This document shows, piece by piece, positions 1 through 6,349 of a stretch of DNA of 7,459 bases (the first letter of the stretch is position 1; every line of letters begins with the position of its first letter). Origin of the DNA: Acidobacteriota bacterium (GTDB lineage: Bacteria > Acidobacteriota > Thermoanaerobaculia > Multivoradales > JAHEKO01); NCBI GenBank assembly GCA_024638355.1, contig JAHEKO010000105.1:2358-9816 (forward strand), in the 5' to 3' direction. Position numbers and translations under genes: made by a program. Under the pieces are notes generated by a model. The model had not been told where the DNA came from and searched no databases. It saw only the letters and a program-made list of their open reading frames with translations.

Positions 1-622
1 TCGGCTCGAAATCGCCCGACAGCTCGTAGTAGTCCTGTTCGTAGAGCGAACCGGAAGCGACCAGCCCGGCATCGCCGAGCCGCAGCGAGGCGCGGCCCGC
101 CACGGCGATGGAGCGGGCGTCGGCGGCCTCGAGCCGGATCGAAGCCTCGGGGCGCGAGCCGGCCGCGCGTGTCACGATGTTCAGCACGCCGGCGTTGCCG
201 CCCGGGCCGTAGAGCATCGAGCCGGCGCCGCGAGTGACCTTGATCTCCGCGACGTTCTCGACCGAGAGCGTCGCCAGATCGAAGAGCCCGTCGAACGACG
301 AGTTCAAGGGCACGCCGTCGAGCAGCAGCAGCACGTTGCGGGTCCTCAGGCCGCGGATGTCGATCAGCGGCACGCCCTCGGCACCGCGACGGACGAACAG
401 CCCGGGCAGCAGAGCGATCGCCTCGTCGACGGTCCGCGCCCCCGAGCGCGCGATCTCCTCGGCCGTCACCACGTCGACCGTCGTCACCTCTTCGACCACC
501 CGCGGCGCCTGGTCGGAGACCACGATCTCGCCGAACTCGTAGATCGGCGCGGGCTGCGAGGCGGCGGGACTCGCCGCCGCCGTCGCCACGGTCAGGCAGG
601 CTAGGATGCGCGCGGCGTTCAA
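1..622 (-). CDS. TonB-dependent receptor, N-terminal part (signal peptide and plug domain)
   Basis: This is an outer-membrane active-transport receptor that uses TonB/ExbBD energy to import a ligand such as a siderophore, cobalamin or glycan. Only the first 207 codons are present; the C-terminus and beta-barrel lie beyond position 1. Read on the minus strand, it opens with a hydrophobic signal peptide (LNAARILACLTVATAAAS, then an Ala/Ser/Pro cleavage region). A TonB-box-like GEIVVSD follows, then a typical plug domain with EEIARSGARTVDEAIALLPG, DIRGLRTRNVLLLLDGVP, RGAGSMLYGPGGNAGVLNI and VTR. The start is inferred as TTG at 622: the reading frame is closed by a TAG just upstream, there is no in-frame ATG or GTG before the signal peptide, and a weak GGACGG lies about five bases before the TTG. 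It follows aceK on the same strand after about 60 bases, so read-through from aceK is possible. The plug does not reveal the ligand. Confidence 0.9.
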   Translation of the reverse strand, partial: MNAARILACLTVATAAASPAASQPAPIYEFGEIVVSDQAPRVVEEVTTVDVVTAEEIARSGARTVDEAIALLPGLFVRRGAEGVPLIDIRGLRTRNVLLLLDGVPLNSSFDGLFDLATLSVENVAEIKVTRGAGSMLYGPGGNAGVLNIVTRAAGSRPEASIRLEAADARSIAVAGRASLRLGDAGLVASGSLYEQDYYELSGDFEP

Positions 623-682
623 GGCAACCGTCCGGACGATCAGGCCCGGCGTCGATGGAGTGGGTGCGTCGCGGCGACGCTA

Positions 683-2437
683 TCAGGTGGCGAGTACGGG
701 CGACTCCCCACGCTCCGACTCCGCGTGCAGGCGGCTGGCGGTGCCGTAGGGGAAGAAGTCGACGTAGTCGCCGGCGCTGTGTCGGCGCTGCATGCCCTTC
801 CAGAACTCGACGGTGAACAGGTCGCCGTGCCACGTGTCGAAACACTCCCGTAGCTCGCCCTGGAGTCCGACGAACGTCCTGAGCTCCTCGGGGAAGATGT
901 CGGCGTCGGCCACCGAGAACCAGGGCTCGGCCGCCATTTCGTCCTCGATCGAACGCGCCTGCGGCAGCCGGCGGAAGTTGCACTCGGAGACCGGGCAGAG
1001 CTCGTCGTAGTCGTAGAAGACGACGCGCCCGTGTCGGGTGACGCCGAAGTTCTTGAGCAGCAGGTCCCCGGCGAAGATGTTCGCGGCCGCCAGCTCCTTG
1101 AGCGCGGTCCCCCAGTCGACGACGGCACATTCGGCGGCATTCCCGTCCGCCTGCTCGCGCAGAAAGACATTGAGCGGCGTCACCCGCCGGCCGACGTACA
1201 TGTGGCCGATGATCACGTCGTCGCCCTCGAGCGACACCGTCCGGGACGAGCTCTCGAGCAGCTGCTCGAGGAGGGCGTCCTCGAACTTCGCGCGCGGCAC
1301 CTTGAAGTGCTCGAACTCCTGGAAGTCGACCAGGCGTCCGACCCGATCGTGGCGGAGAACCTCCCGGTAGCTCGCCTTCACCTCGGCCGGGGTGGTCCGC
1401 TTCTGGGGCGGGAAGTGGTCGCGGATCACCTTGAAGACGAAGCCGAACGAGGGCAGGGTGAAGACCTCCATCACCAGGCCGGGAACGCCGGGCGCCTGAA
1501 TGAAGCGCTCCTTCGACGCCCCGATGTAGCGGTTCAGATCCCGATAGAACTCCGTCTTTCCGTGCTTGTTGTAGCCGAGCGAGATGTAGAGCTCGGCCAC
1601 CGTCTTGCGCGGCAGAATGGTGTGCAGAAACCCGATCACCTCGCGCGGGCTGCCGATATCGGCGTGGAAGTACCAGCGGGCGAAGCTGAACAGGATGCTC
1701 GCCTCCTCCTCGGTGGTGAGCACCGCGTCGATCCGCAGCCGGCCGTCGCGGTTGACAACCGCCAGCACCATCGGCATCAGCCGCTCGCCGCTGCGCACCC
1801 GACCGACCAGATACGCCGCCTTGTTCCGTACCAGCACCGGGCGCAGGACGTCGAGCGCCTCGAAGCGGCCGCCGAAGACCTCATCGACCCGCGCCTGAAT
1901 CCGCCTCGCCGCCAGCTCGCAGTCGCGCCCCGTGTCCTCGAAGGGCGCCCGGAAATCGGCGTCCTCGATCACCCGCTGCAGGATCTCCGGCCCGACCCGC
2001 CGGACCGCGTACATTCGGGCGCTCGCCATCTCCCAGCCGCGGAACGGCAGCGGAAAGTCGGAGCCGGTGAAGTCGATCGCCGTATCGACGCCGTCGTGCG
2101 GAAAGACGTGGCGGGTGAGCGAGTTGAAGAAGGTCTGGGCGAGCTCGAAATCGTCGCGGCCGAGAACCTCGCGCCAATAGATCCGCTTCATCGCGACCCA
2201 CAGCTCGCGGTCGGCGAGCCGGTCGCCGAGCAGCGCGCGCAGCGCCTCCAAAGCCTCGACGACCGTGCGCTCGTGTAGATCGAGGCGACGAACCGTGTCG
2301 CGGCGAATGCCCTGCCAGTCGCCCCGCTCGAAGCGCGAGCGGGCGCGCCGCGTAATCTCGCGGAAGACGCTGAGGTATTCCTCGAAGCTGTGGTGAATGG
2401 TGTCGGCGGCCTGGCTCGCTGCGATCGGCTTGTTCAT
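683..2437 (-). CDS. aceK: Isocitrate dehydrogenase kinase/phosphatase
   Basis: A bifunctional cytoplasmic enzyme that phosphorylates isocitrate dehydrogenase to switch it off and dephosphorylates it to restore it, setting the split of isocitrate between the TCA cycle and the glyoxylate bypass. The 584-residue length matches E. coli AceK (578). The N-terminal regulatory half includes RNKAAYLVGR (204-213). The kinase-fold half has the glycine-containing APGVPG (315-320), the ATP-contacting Lys336 in FVFKVI, and Asp371 in DFQEF; the last two have the same numbering as in E. coli. The active-site block GDLLLKNFGVTRHGRVVFYDYDEL carries Asp458, Asn463, Asp476 and Asp478. All expected residues are intact, so both activities are plausible. 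The start is ATG at 2437, with only a weak purine-rich site (CCGGGG) upstream. No isocitrate lyase, malate synthase or icd is adjacent; its neighbour on the same strand is a TonB receptor gene. Confidence 0.97.
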   Translation of the reverse strand: MNKPIAASQAADTIHHSFEEYLSVFREITRRARSRFERGDWQGIRRDTVRRLDLHERTVVEALEALRALLGDRLADRELWVAMKRIYWREVLGRDDFELAQTFFNSLTRHVFPHDGVDTAIDFTGSDFPLPFRGWEMASARMYAVRRVGPEILQRVIEDADFRAPFEDTGRDCELAARRIQARVDEVFGGRFEALDVLRPVLVRNKAAYLVGRVRSGERLMPMVLAVVNRDGRLRIDAVLTTEEEASILFSFARWYFHADIGSPREVIGFLHTILPRKTVAELYISLGYNKHGKTEFYRDLNRYIGASKERFIQAPGVPGLVMEVFTLPSFGFVFKVIRDHFPPQKRTTPAEVKASYREVLRHDRVGRLVDFQEFEHFKVPRAKFEDALLEQLLESSSRTVSLEGDDVIIGHMYVGRRVTPLNVFLREQADGNAAECAVVDWGTALKELAAANIFAGDLLLKNFGVTRHGRVVFYDYDELCPVSECNFRRLPQARSIEDEMAAEPWFSVADADIFPEELRTFVGLQGELRECFDTWHGDLFTVEFWKGMQRRHSAGDYVDFFPYGTASRLHAESERGESPVLAT

Positions 2438-2691
2438 CCCCGGAGCGCCTGAGCTGACTACCGCTCGGCAAGCGGCCCTGCCCGGCCGGCAGCTCCTATT
2501 CTACGCGATGGCGTCGCGAGCCGTGGCGCGCCCGGGCGCCCCTCTTCGGGGGATTTCAGAGAGAATGCACGACTGGATGACCACCATCGACCGCCTACAC
2601 GAGGCACGGGGCCGGGCGGTGTTCCCGGGCCTCGGAATCGCACCCACCAGGCCGCGGCGAGCGCTCGGCTCGCGGCAGTGAGGAGGCCGCG
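2438..2691. other. Divergent intergenic region between aceK and the membrane-protein gene
   Basis: These 254 bases separate two divergent genes and must hold both promoters, but no convincing -35/-10 pair stands out. A TAGAAT hexamer on the minus strand near 2500 could be an aceK -10 box, but it lacks a good -35. A perfect 12-base palindrome, GCGCCCGGGCGC, lies at 2528-2539. A 38-codon frame (ATG at 2565, TGA at 2679-2681) ends inside the ribosome-binding site of the plus-strand gene. No structured RNA was recognised. Confidence 0.5.
2681..2686 (+). promoter_or_regulatory. Strong Shine-Dalgarno site that points to an AUC start
   Basis: A perfect AGGAGG is followed by five bases (CCGCG) and then ATC at 2692. 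No ATG, GTG, TTG or CTG lies in the reading frame of the downstream membrane protein between the upstream TGA (2578-2580) and GTG 2731. GTG 2731 itself has no ribosome-binding site. The site therefore favours translation beginning at ATC 2692. Confidence 0.65.
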
Positions 2692-3396
2692 ATCGAGTTC
2701 GAGCTCTTTGGGACCTCGCATCTCCTCTCGGTGACCCTGGTAGTGGGAACAGCGGCCCTGGCGCCGCTCCTCTGTCGGCGGCTCGGCGAGGAGAGCGTCC
2801 GGCGGCTGTCGCTGTGGATCGCCATCGCCCTCGTCGCCTACCGACTCATCGGGATCCCCTTTCACGCCTGGGCCTACCAGGCGCCGATGAAGTCCCAGCT
2901 GCCGTTCCAGATCTGCGGCATTCTCTTCTTCATCGACGCCTGGGTGCTCTGGAAGCGGAGCTACCTCGCCTACGAGATCGCCTACTTCCTGACCATGGCC
3001 GGCACCCTCCAGGCGCTGATCACGCCCGACGTCCGCTACGCCTTCCCCCACATCGAGTTCCTGGTCTTCTTCGTGAGCCACGGCATGCCGGTGTTCGCGA
3101 TCTTCTGGGCGACCTTCGTCTTCGGCTTCCGGCCCCGCTTCGTGTCGATCTTCAAGTCGTTCGCGGCGACGCTGGTCTACGCCGCCTGCCTGGTGCCGGT
3201 CAACGCCCTGCTCGACACGAACTTCATGTTCCTGCGCGCCAAGCCTGCCGGCGCCTCGCTCCTCGACCAGTTCGGGCCGTGGCCCTGGTACCTGGTCGGA
3301 GCGGGTGGCGTGGCGCTGGTGCTCTTCTTCGTCGTCTACTTGCCGTTCTTGCCCGGCAATCTGAGGCGCCGGACCCGAGCCGCCAGGGCCGGATGA
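2692..3396 (+). CDS. TIGR02206/YwaF (TMEM164-like) seven-helix membrane protein
   Basis: A polytopic inner-membrane protein of 234 residues if it starts at ATC 2692. It begins with the family-typical FELFGTSHLL, then about seven hydrophobic segments near residues 11-30, 39-60, 70-87, 94-110, 121-144, 150-173 and 197-220, and a basic C-terminal tail (RRRTRAARAG). Family hallmarks are LPFQICGILFFID with Cys75, the GTLQALITPD segment, and FPHIEFLVFFVSHG with His130. In human TMEM164 a Cys and a His are the proposed catalytic pair of a phospholipid acyltransferase. Cys75 and His130 may correspond to them, but no bacterial activity can be assumed. Starting at GTG 2731 would remove the conserved FELFGTSHLL and leave the first helix short, so the upstream AUC start is preferred. 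The gene is convergent with the glycosidase gene, 15 bases between stops, and apparently monocistronic. Confidence 0.85.
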   Translation: MEFELFGTSHLLSVTLVVGTAALAPLLCRRLGEESVRRLSLWIAIALVAYRLIGIPFHAWAYQAPMKSQLPFQICGILFFIDAWVLWKRSYLAYEIAYFLTMAGTLQALITPDVRYAFPHIEFLVFFVSHGMPVFAIFWATFVFGFRPRFVSIFKSFAATLVYAACLVPVNALLDTNFMFLRAKPAGASLLDQFGPWPWYLVGAGGVALVLFFVVYLPFLPGNLRRRTRAARAG

Positions 3397-3411
3397 CGAG
3401 CTCGCCGCCGA

Positions 3412-4635
3412 TCACTCCGGCCGCTCTTCGCGGAAACGTGGTCGCTCACCCGCCAGGGCGCGATCGAGGAGCACCCGCCCGGCCGCGCTCCAAGCCATCC
3501 GGCGAGTGCCCCCCGGGCGTCCGCTCAGGCTGTTGACATACTCGGGAAAGTCCCAGGCTCCCTCGGGGCCGCGATTCACCGCGTCGATCCGCTCGAGCAG
3601 CGCGCGCGCCTCTTTCTCGCGCTCGGCGACGACCAGCGCCATCCCCCACCAACCATTGACCACCGGCCAGGCGCCGCCGTTGTGGTAGCCGCCGGGCTCG
3701 TTCTTGAAACCGTGAACCGCGGTCGAACGGAGCGCACGCCATTCCGGATCGTCCTCCCCGATCGGCGGCCAGAAGCAGGGGACGAGACCGGTCGGGCCGA
3801 CCGCCGAGAGCTCGCGGCCGTGGTCGAAGATCCGCTGCCGCCGCTCACGATTGGCCAGCTCCAGCAGCACGGCCAGGGCGTTGCTCCAGGCGTCGAAGCG
3901 CGTTTCGTAGCCGGACGGATTGAACCCGCCGGCGAAGAAGCGGGGCGCCGGCTCCTCCTCGAGCCGGCGCTCGTAGAGCCGTGGCGAGTGGACGAGGGCG
4001 GAGTCGACCTCTTCGGCCTCCGGCCAGTAGTTGATGCGCAGACGCGCGGCGAGTCCCGAGCAGGCGCGCGCCGCCTCGTCGTCGCCGGTCACGCGGGCCC
4101 AGGCGCCGAGCGCCCAGAGGCGCAGGAGCTGCACGTAGAGCAGATAGCCGTGCTGCGGCCATTCGTCGGCCCAGGTTCCCGACAGGGGTACATAGACCAG
4201 ATCGCCGCGATTGAACTCCCAGACGCGGAGCAGCTCGAGCGCCCGCTCGATGCGGGGCTCGAGCTCCTCGGCGAGCCGCGACGATCCGGTCGCCTGGCAG
4301 TAGGCACAGGCGCCGATCACGAACCAGGGAACGCAGTCGACCCGGCCGACCGTGCCGCCGTAGCTCACCGAGTCGACATCGCCGTCGTCGTCGAGTCCGA
4401 GATTGGACGGAATCTCGCCGTGCGCGCCCTGGTGCGAGGCCAGCGCGCGAACGGTGTCTCCGAGTGCCTCGATCAGGATCTCGTCGCCGGACAGCCAGCC
4501 GGCGAGGCCGCTGATCACTCCGGCGCGGGTCCAGACTCTTCGGTAGTTGGCGGTCGGCTCGGTGGTGGCCAGAAACCCGCGCGGCGTCACCACCGCCCGC
4601 AGCAGCTCCAACGCTCGCTCGTGACCCTCGTCCAT
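3412..4635 (-). CDS. GH100/GDE-type (alpha/alpha)6-barrel glycoside hydrolase, substrate unknown
   Basis: A 407-residue predicted cytoplasmic carbohydrate hydrolase with no signal peptide or membrane segment. Its motifs resemble neutral/alkaline invertases (GH100) and the glucosidase domain of debranching enzymes. GRVDCVPWFVIGACAY (97-112) aligns with the GH100 segment VDSGLWWI, making Asp100 the likely general acid. TWADEWPQHGYLLYVQ (154-169) resembles debranching and GH63 enzymes. GYHNGGAWPVVNGWWGMAL (316-334) is the best hallmark. WDFPEYVNSLSGRPGG (361-376) and AWSAAG (381-386) close the barrel. The base is not assigned; Glu298 and Glu313 are candidates. GH100 proteins usually have Arg-Asp near the N-terminus, where this one has Arg37-Ala38 (VWTRAG). 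The ATG at 4635 has no clear ribosome-binding site. The gene lies 55 bases behind the sigma-54 activator on the same strand. Invertase, another glucosidase or a compatible-solute hydrolase are all possible. Confidence 0.75.
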   Translation of the reverse strand: MDEGHERALELLRAVVTPRGFLATTEPTANYRRVWTRAGVISGLAGWLSGDEILIEALGDTVRALASHQGAHGEIPSNLGLDDDGDVDSVSYGGTVGRVDCVPWFVIGACAYCQATGSSRLAEELEPRIERALELLRVWEFNRGDLVYVPLSGTWADEWPQHGYLLYVQLLRLWALGAWARVTGDDEAARACSGLAARLRINYWPEAEEVDSALVHSPRLYERRLEEEPAPRFFAGGFNPSGYETRFDAWSNALAVLLELANRERRQRIFDHGRELSAVGPTGLVPCFWPPIGEDDPEWRALRSTAVHGFKNEPGGYHNGGAWPVVNGWWGMALVVAEREKEARALLERIDAVNRGPEGAWDFPEYVNSLSGRPGGTRRMAWSAAGRVLLDRALAGERPRFREERPE

Positions 4636-4667
4636 GCTACGAGTCTAGCCTGCCGGCTGGCGCTCGC

Positions 4668-4683
4668 GGGCGCTCACGCGCCC
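4668..4683 (-). other. GNRA-capped hairpin between the activator and glycosidase genes
   Basis: On the minus strand, GGGCGC-GTGA-GCGCCC forms a perfect six-pair stem with a GNRA tetraloop, eight bases past the activator stop. No U-tract follows, so it is not a classical intrinsic terminator. It could be an attenuator, a processing or stability element, or chance in GC-rich DNA. A 10-base imperfect tandem repeat (GGCGCTCGCG then GGCGCTCACG on the plus strand, 4659-4678) overlaps it. Confidence 0.4.
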
Positions 4684-4690
4684 CCCGATC

Positions 4691-6232
4691 TCAACCGTCG
4701 CGCAGGCTCGAGAGCAGCTCAGGATCGATCTTCGCCTTGACCGTGCGGCGATCGAGCTGAAGCCGCCGGGCCGCCCCCTGGTAGCTCCCCTCGCGCGCAT
4801 AGGCGAGAGTCACGTAGCGGCGCAGCAGGCCGTCGGCCGTGAGGCTCCCCGCGGCCACCTGCTCGGCCAGCTCGCCGGCCGGATCGGAAGGCGCACGCTG
4901 GGGGTGGTAGGCGCCGCGGATCATGACGTTGCGCACGCACTGCTCGAGCTCGCGCACGTTGCCGGGCCACGAATAGTCGGGGCCGAGGGCCTCGCCGATC
5001 CACTGCATGACCTCGGTCGTCAGGGCCGCCGCATCTTCCTCGCCGACCATTCGCCGCACCAGAGAGCCGACGAGATGGCCGAGCTCCTCCGGGGCGCCGC
5101 GGACCTGCTCGGCCAGGGTCGGCGTGGTGATCAGGTCGGAGCAGAGCCGGTAGTAGAGGTCCTCGCGCATCCGGCCCCCGCGCATTTCGCGCGCCGGATC
5201 TCGATTGGTGGCGGCGATGATCTTGCCCTCGAAGGTGCGGTCGGTGGTGTCGCCGAGCGGTTGGAAGACCCGGGTCTGCAGCACGCGCAGCAGCTTCACC
5301 TGGATGGCCGGGTCGACCTCACCGATCTCGTCGAGAAAGACCGTGCCCAGGGCCGGGCAGGCTTCGAGCCAGCCGACGCGATCGGCGACCGCACCGGTGA
5401 AGGCGCCGCGGCGGTGACCGAAGAGCTCCGATTCGATCAGGGTCGGCGACAGCGCCGAGAGATTGAGCGCGAAGAACGAAGCTTCGGAGTCTTCGGAGAA
5501 TGCCTCCCGCTGCGGGTCGAAGGGGATGAAGCGCGCCAGTCCGACCGCGCGGGCGACCAGCTCCTTGCCGGTGCCGGTCGGCCCGGTGACCAGGGTGGTG
5601 ACGTCTCCCATGCGGTCGAAGAGCGAGCGGCGGTAGCGCTCGATGTCGCGGGTGAAGATCGACTGCCACACGGAGGCCCGCAGGCGGGCGATCGGCATCG
5701 AGCTGCCGAGGATGTGGCGGAAGACCAGGTCGAAGGCGCGCCGCACCTGGAAGAAACAGGCGAAGAGGTGGGCCGCGTCGAAACCGCTGGCGCCCTCCGC
5801 CGCGGGCTCGAGGTAGCGCCGGCAGTCCGCCGCGAAGTCCCGGTAGAAGGGCACCCGCCGGGTCGGGTCGGCGGCGGCGGCGAAGAGGCGCAACATCCGC
5901 TCCTGATAGCGGTCGTAGAGCCAGTAGAGGACCACCCCCCTGTAGAGCCGCAGCTGTTCGACACCGGCCCGCTCGCTCTCCACGAGCGCCGCGCGCGCCG
6001 ACTGGATGAGCGGCTCGATCCGCCGGCCGATCCGCTCGACGTTGGGATGGATCTCGCGATCGTCGCGCGCGTACCAGACCGGCCCGTCGTCGACGAACTC
6101 GGAGCCCAGCGCCGCGCGCTCGCACTCGATCCGCTCGGGCAGAAACGGATTGCAGTGGGCGAGTCGCGAGACGGAGCTCGCGAATTCGATCTGATCGCCC
6201 GCGAAGAGACTGACTCGCTCTTGTGCGCTCAA
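4691..6232 (-). CDS. Sigma-54-dependent enhancer-binding transcriptional activator with an uncharacterised N-terminal domain
   Basis: A bacterial enhancer-binding protein that hydrolyses ATP to remodel RNA polymerase-sigma54. With TTG 6232 as residue 1 (513 aa), the AAA+ domain has Walker A GPTGTGKE (217-224), an intact GAFTGA sigma54-contact loop (276-281), Walker B TVFLDEIGE (297-305), AATNRD (340-345), the arginine-finger region REDLYYRL (356-363) and WPGNVREL (422-429). A Fis-type helix-turn-helix ends the protein (YQGAARRLQLDRRTVKAKI, 484-502). Residues 1-200 are mostly helical, begin with a NPFLPERIECERAALG segment, and show no receiver, GAF or PAS signature. Frames also open at GTG 6241, ATG 6304 and upstream to 6436. 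I prefer TTG 6232 because codons before it are AT-rich and atypical (about 57% GC3 from 6304 to 6233) and carry control-region repeats. No candidate has a good ribosome-binding site. The gene is divergent from the pspA-like gene, which is its likely target. Confidence 0.93.
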   Translation of the reverse strand: MSAQERVSLFAGDQIEFASSVSRLAHCNPFLPERIECERAALGSEFVDDGPVWYARDDREIHPNVERIGRRIEPLIQSARAALVESERAGVEQLRLYRGVVLYWLYDRYQERMLRLFAAAADPTRRVPFYRDFAADCRRYLEPAAEGASGFDAAHLFACFFQVRRAFDLVFRHILGSSMPIARLRASVWQSIFTRDIERYRRSLFDRMGDVTTLVTGPTGTGKELVARAVGLARFIPFDPQREAFSEDSEASFFALNLSALSPTLIESELFGHRRGAFTGAVADRVGWLEACPALGTVFLDEIGEVDPAIQVKLLRVLQTRVFQPLGDTTDRTFEGKIIAATNRDPAREMRGGRMREDLYYRLCSDLITTPTLAEQVRGAPEELGHLVGSLVRRMVGEEDAAALTTEVMQWIGEALGPDYSWPGNVRELEQCVRNVMIRGAYHPQRAPSDPAGELAEQVAAGSLTADGLLRRYVTLAYAREGSYQGAARRLQLDRRTVKAKIDPELLSSLRDG

Positions 6233-6239
6233 TGCACAC

Positions 6240-6257
6240 ACATTATACAAGTAATGT
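6240..6257. repeat. Inverted repeat ACATTA-N6-TAATGT, candidate activator site
   Basis: A perfect 6+6 dyad in the AT-rich divergent region, centred about 128 bases upstream of the predicted sigma-54 transcription start of the pspA-like gene. That is within the range of upstream activating sequences for enhancer-binding proteins. It also overlaps a TATAAT hexamer on the minus strand, so binding there could control the activator gene itself. The assignment is by position and symmetry only. Confidence 0.4.
6242..6247 (-). promoter_or_regulatory. Possible -10 box for the activator gene
   Basis: A perfect TATAAT on the minus strand, inside the 6240-6257 dyad. The hexamer 17 bases upstream is TTCCGA, a poor -35. 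Transcription would begin near 6235, giving an almost leaderless mRNA for the TTG 6232 start. If translation begins at ATG 6304 the motif would be inside the coding region and therefore chance. Confidence 0.3.
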
Positions 6258-6264
6258 ATCTTCT

Positions 6265-6291
6265 TCTCGGAACACGCACCGTCCACCGAGA
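6265..6291. repeat. Inverted repeat TCTCGG-N15-CCGAGA, second candidate activator site
   Basis: Perfect 6-base arms at 6265-6270 and 6286-6291, with half-site centres 21 bases apart (two helical turns). It is centred about 98 bases upstream of the predicted sigma-54 start and about 30 bases from the first dyad. Paired activator sites at such distances occur at enterobacterial psp promoters. Short GC-rich arms can occur by chance. Confidence 0.3.
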
Positions 6292-6321
6292 CCGAAAAAG
6301 ACATCTCAAAGTATTCAAAAT

Positions 6322-6334
6322 AAACGACTTGATC
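6322..6334 (-). promoter_or_regulatory. IHF-like binding core
   Basis: On the minus strand ATCAA-GTCG-TT matches the core of the IHF consensus WATCAANNNNTTR, missing only the two outer positions. An AT-rich tract flanks it on the side expected for IHF. It lies about 43-53 bases upstream of the predicted start, between the inverted repeats and the -24 element, which is where IHF bends DNA at many sigma-54 promoters. Confidence 0.35.
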
Positions 6335-6349
6335 CCACCGACGCGGACC

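Noticed and set aside
1031..2278. Long open frame of 415 codons on the plus strand opposite aceK
   Set aside because: It is entirely antisense to a well-supported aceK, its composition is Arg/Glu/Leu/His-rich as expected from GC-rich complementary codons, and it has no family motif.
2467..2483. Possible sigma-54 promoter for aceK on the minus strand (GG ... TTGC)
   Set aside because: The GG and GC elements are separated by 11 rather than 10 bases and the rest of the -24 consensus is absent. Spacing is critical for sigma-54.
2528..2539. Perfect palindrome GCGCCCGGGCGC in the divergent intergenic region
   Set aside because: Short self-complementary runs of G and C are common in DNA of this composition. 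There is no second copy and no U-tract, so neither an operator nor a terminator can be supported.
2458..3081. Open frame of 207 codons on the minus strand across the aceK upstream region and the TMEM164-like gene
   Set aside because: It is antisense to conserved membrane segments, is rich in Glu, Gly and Arg, and has no domain signature.
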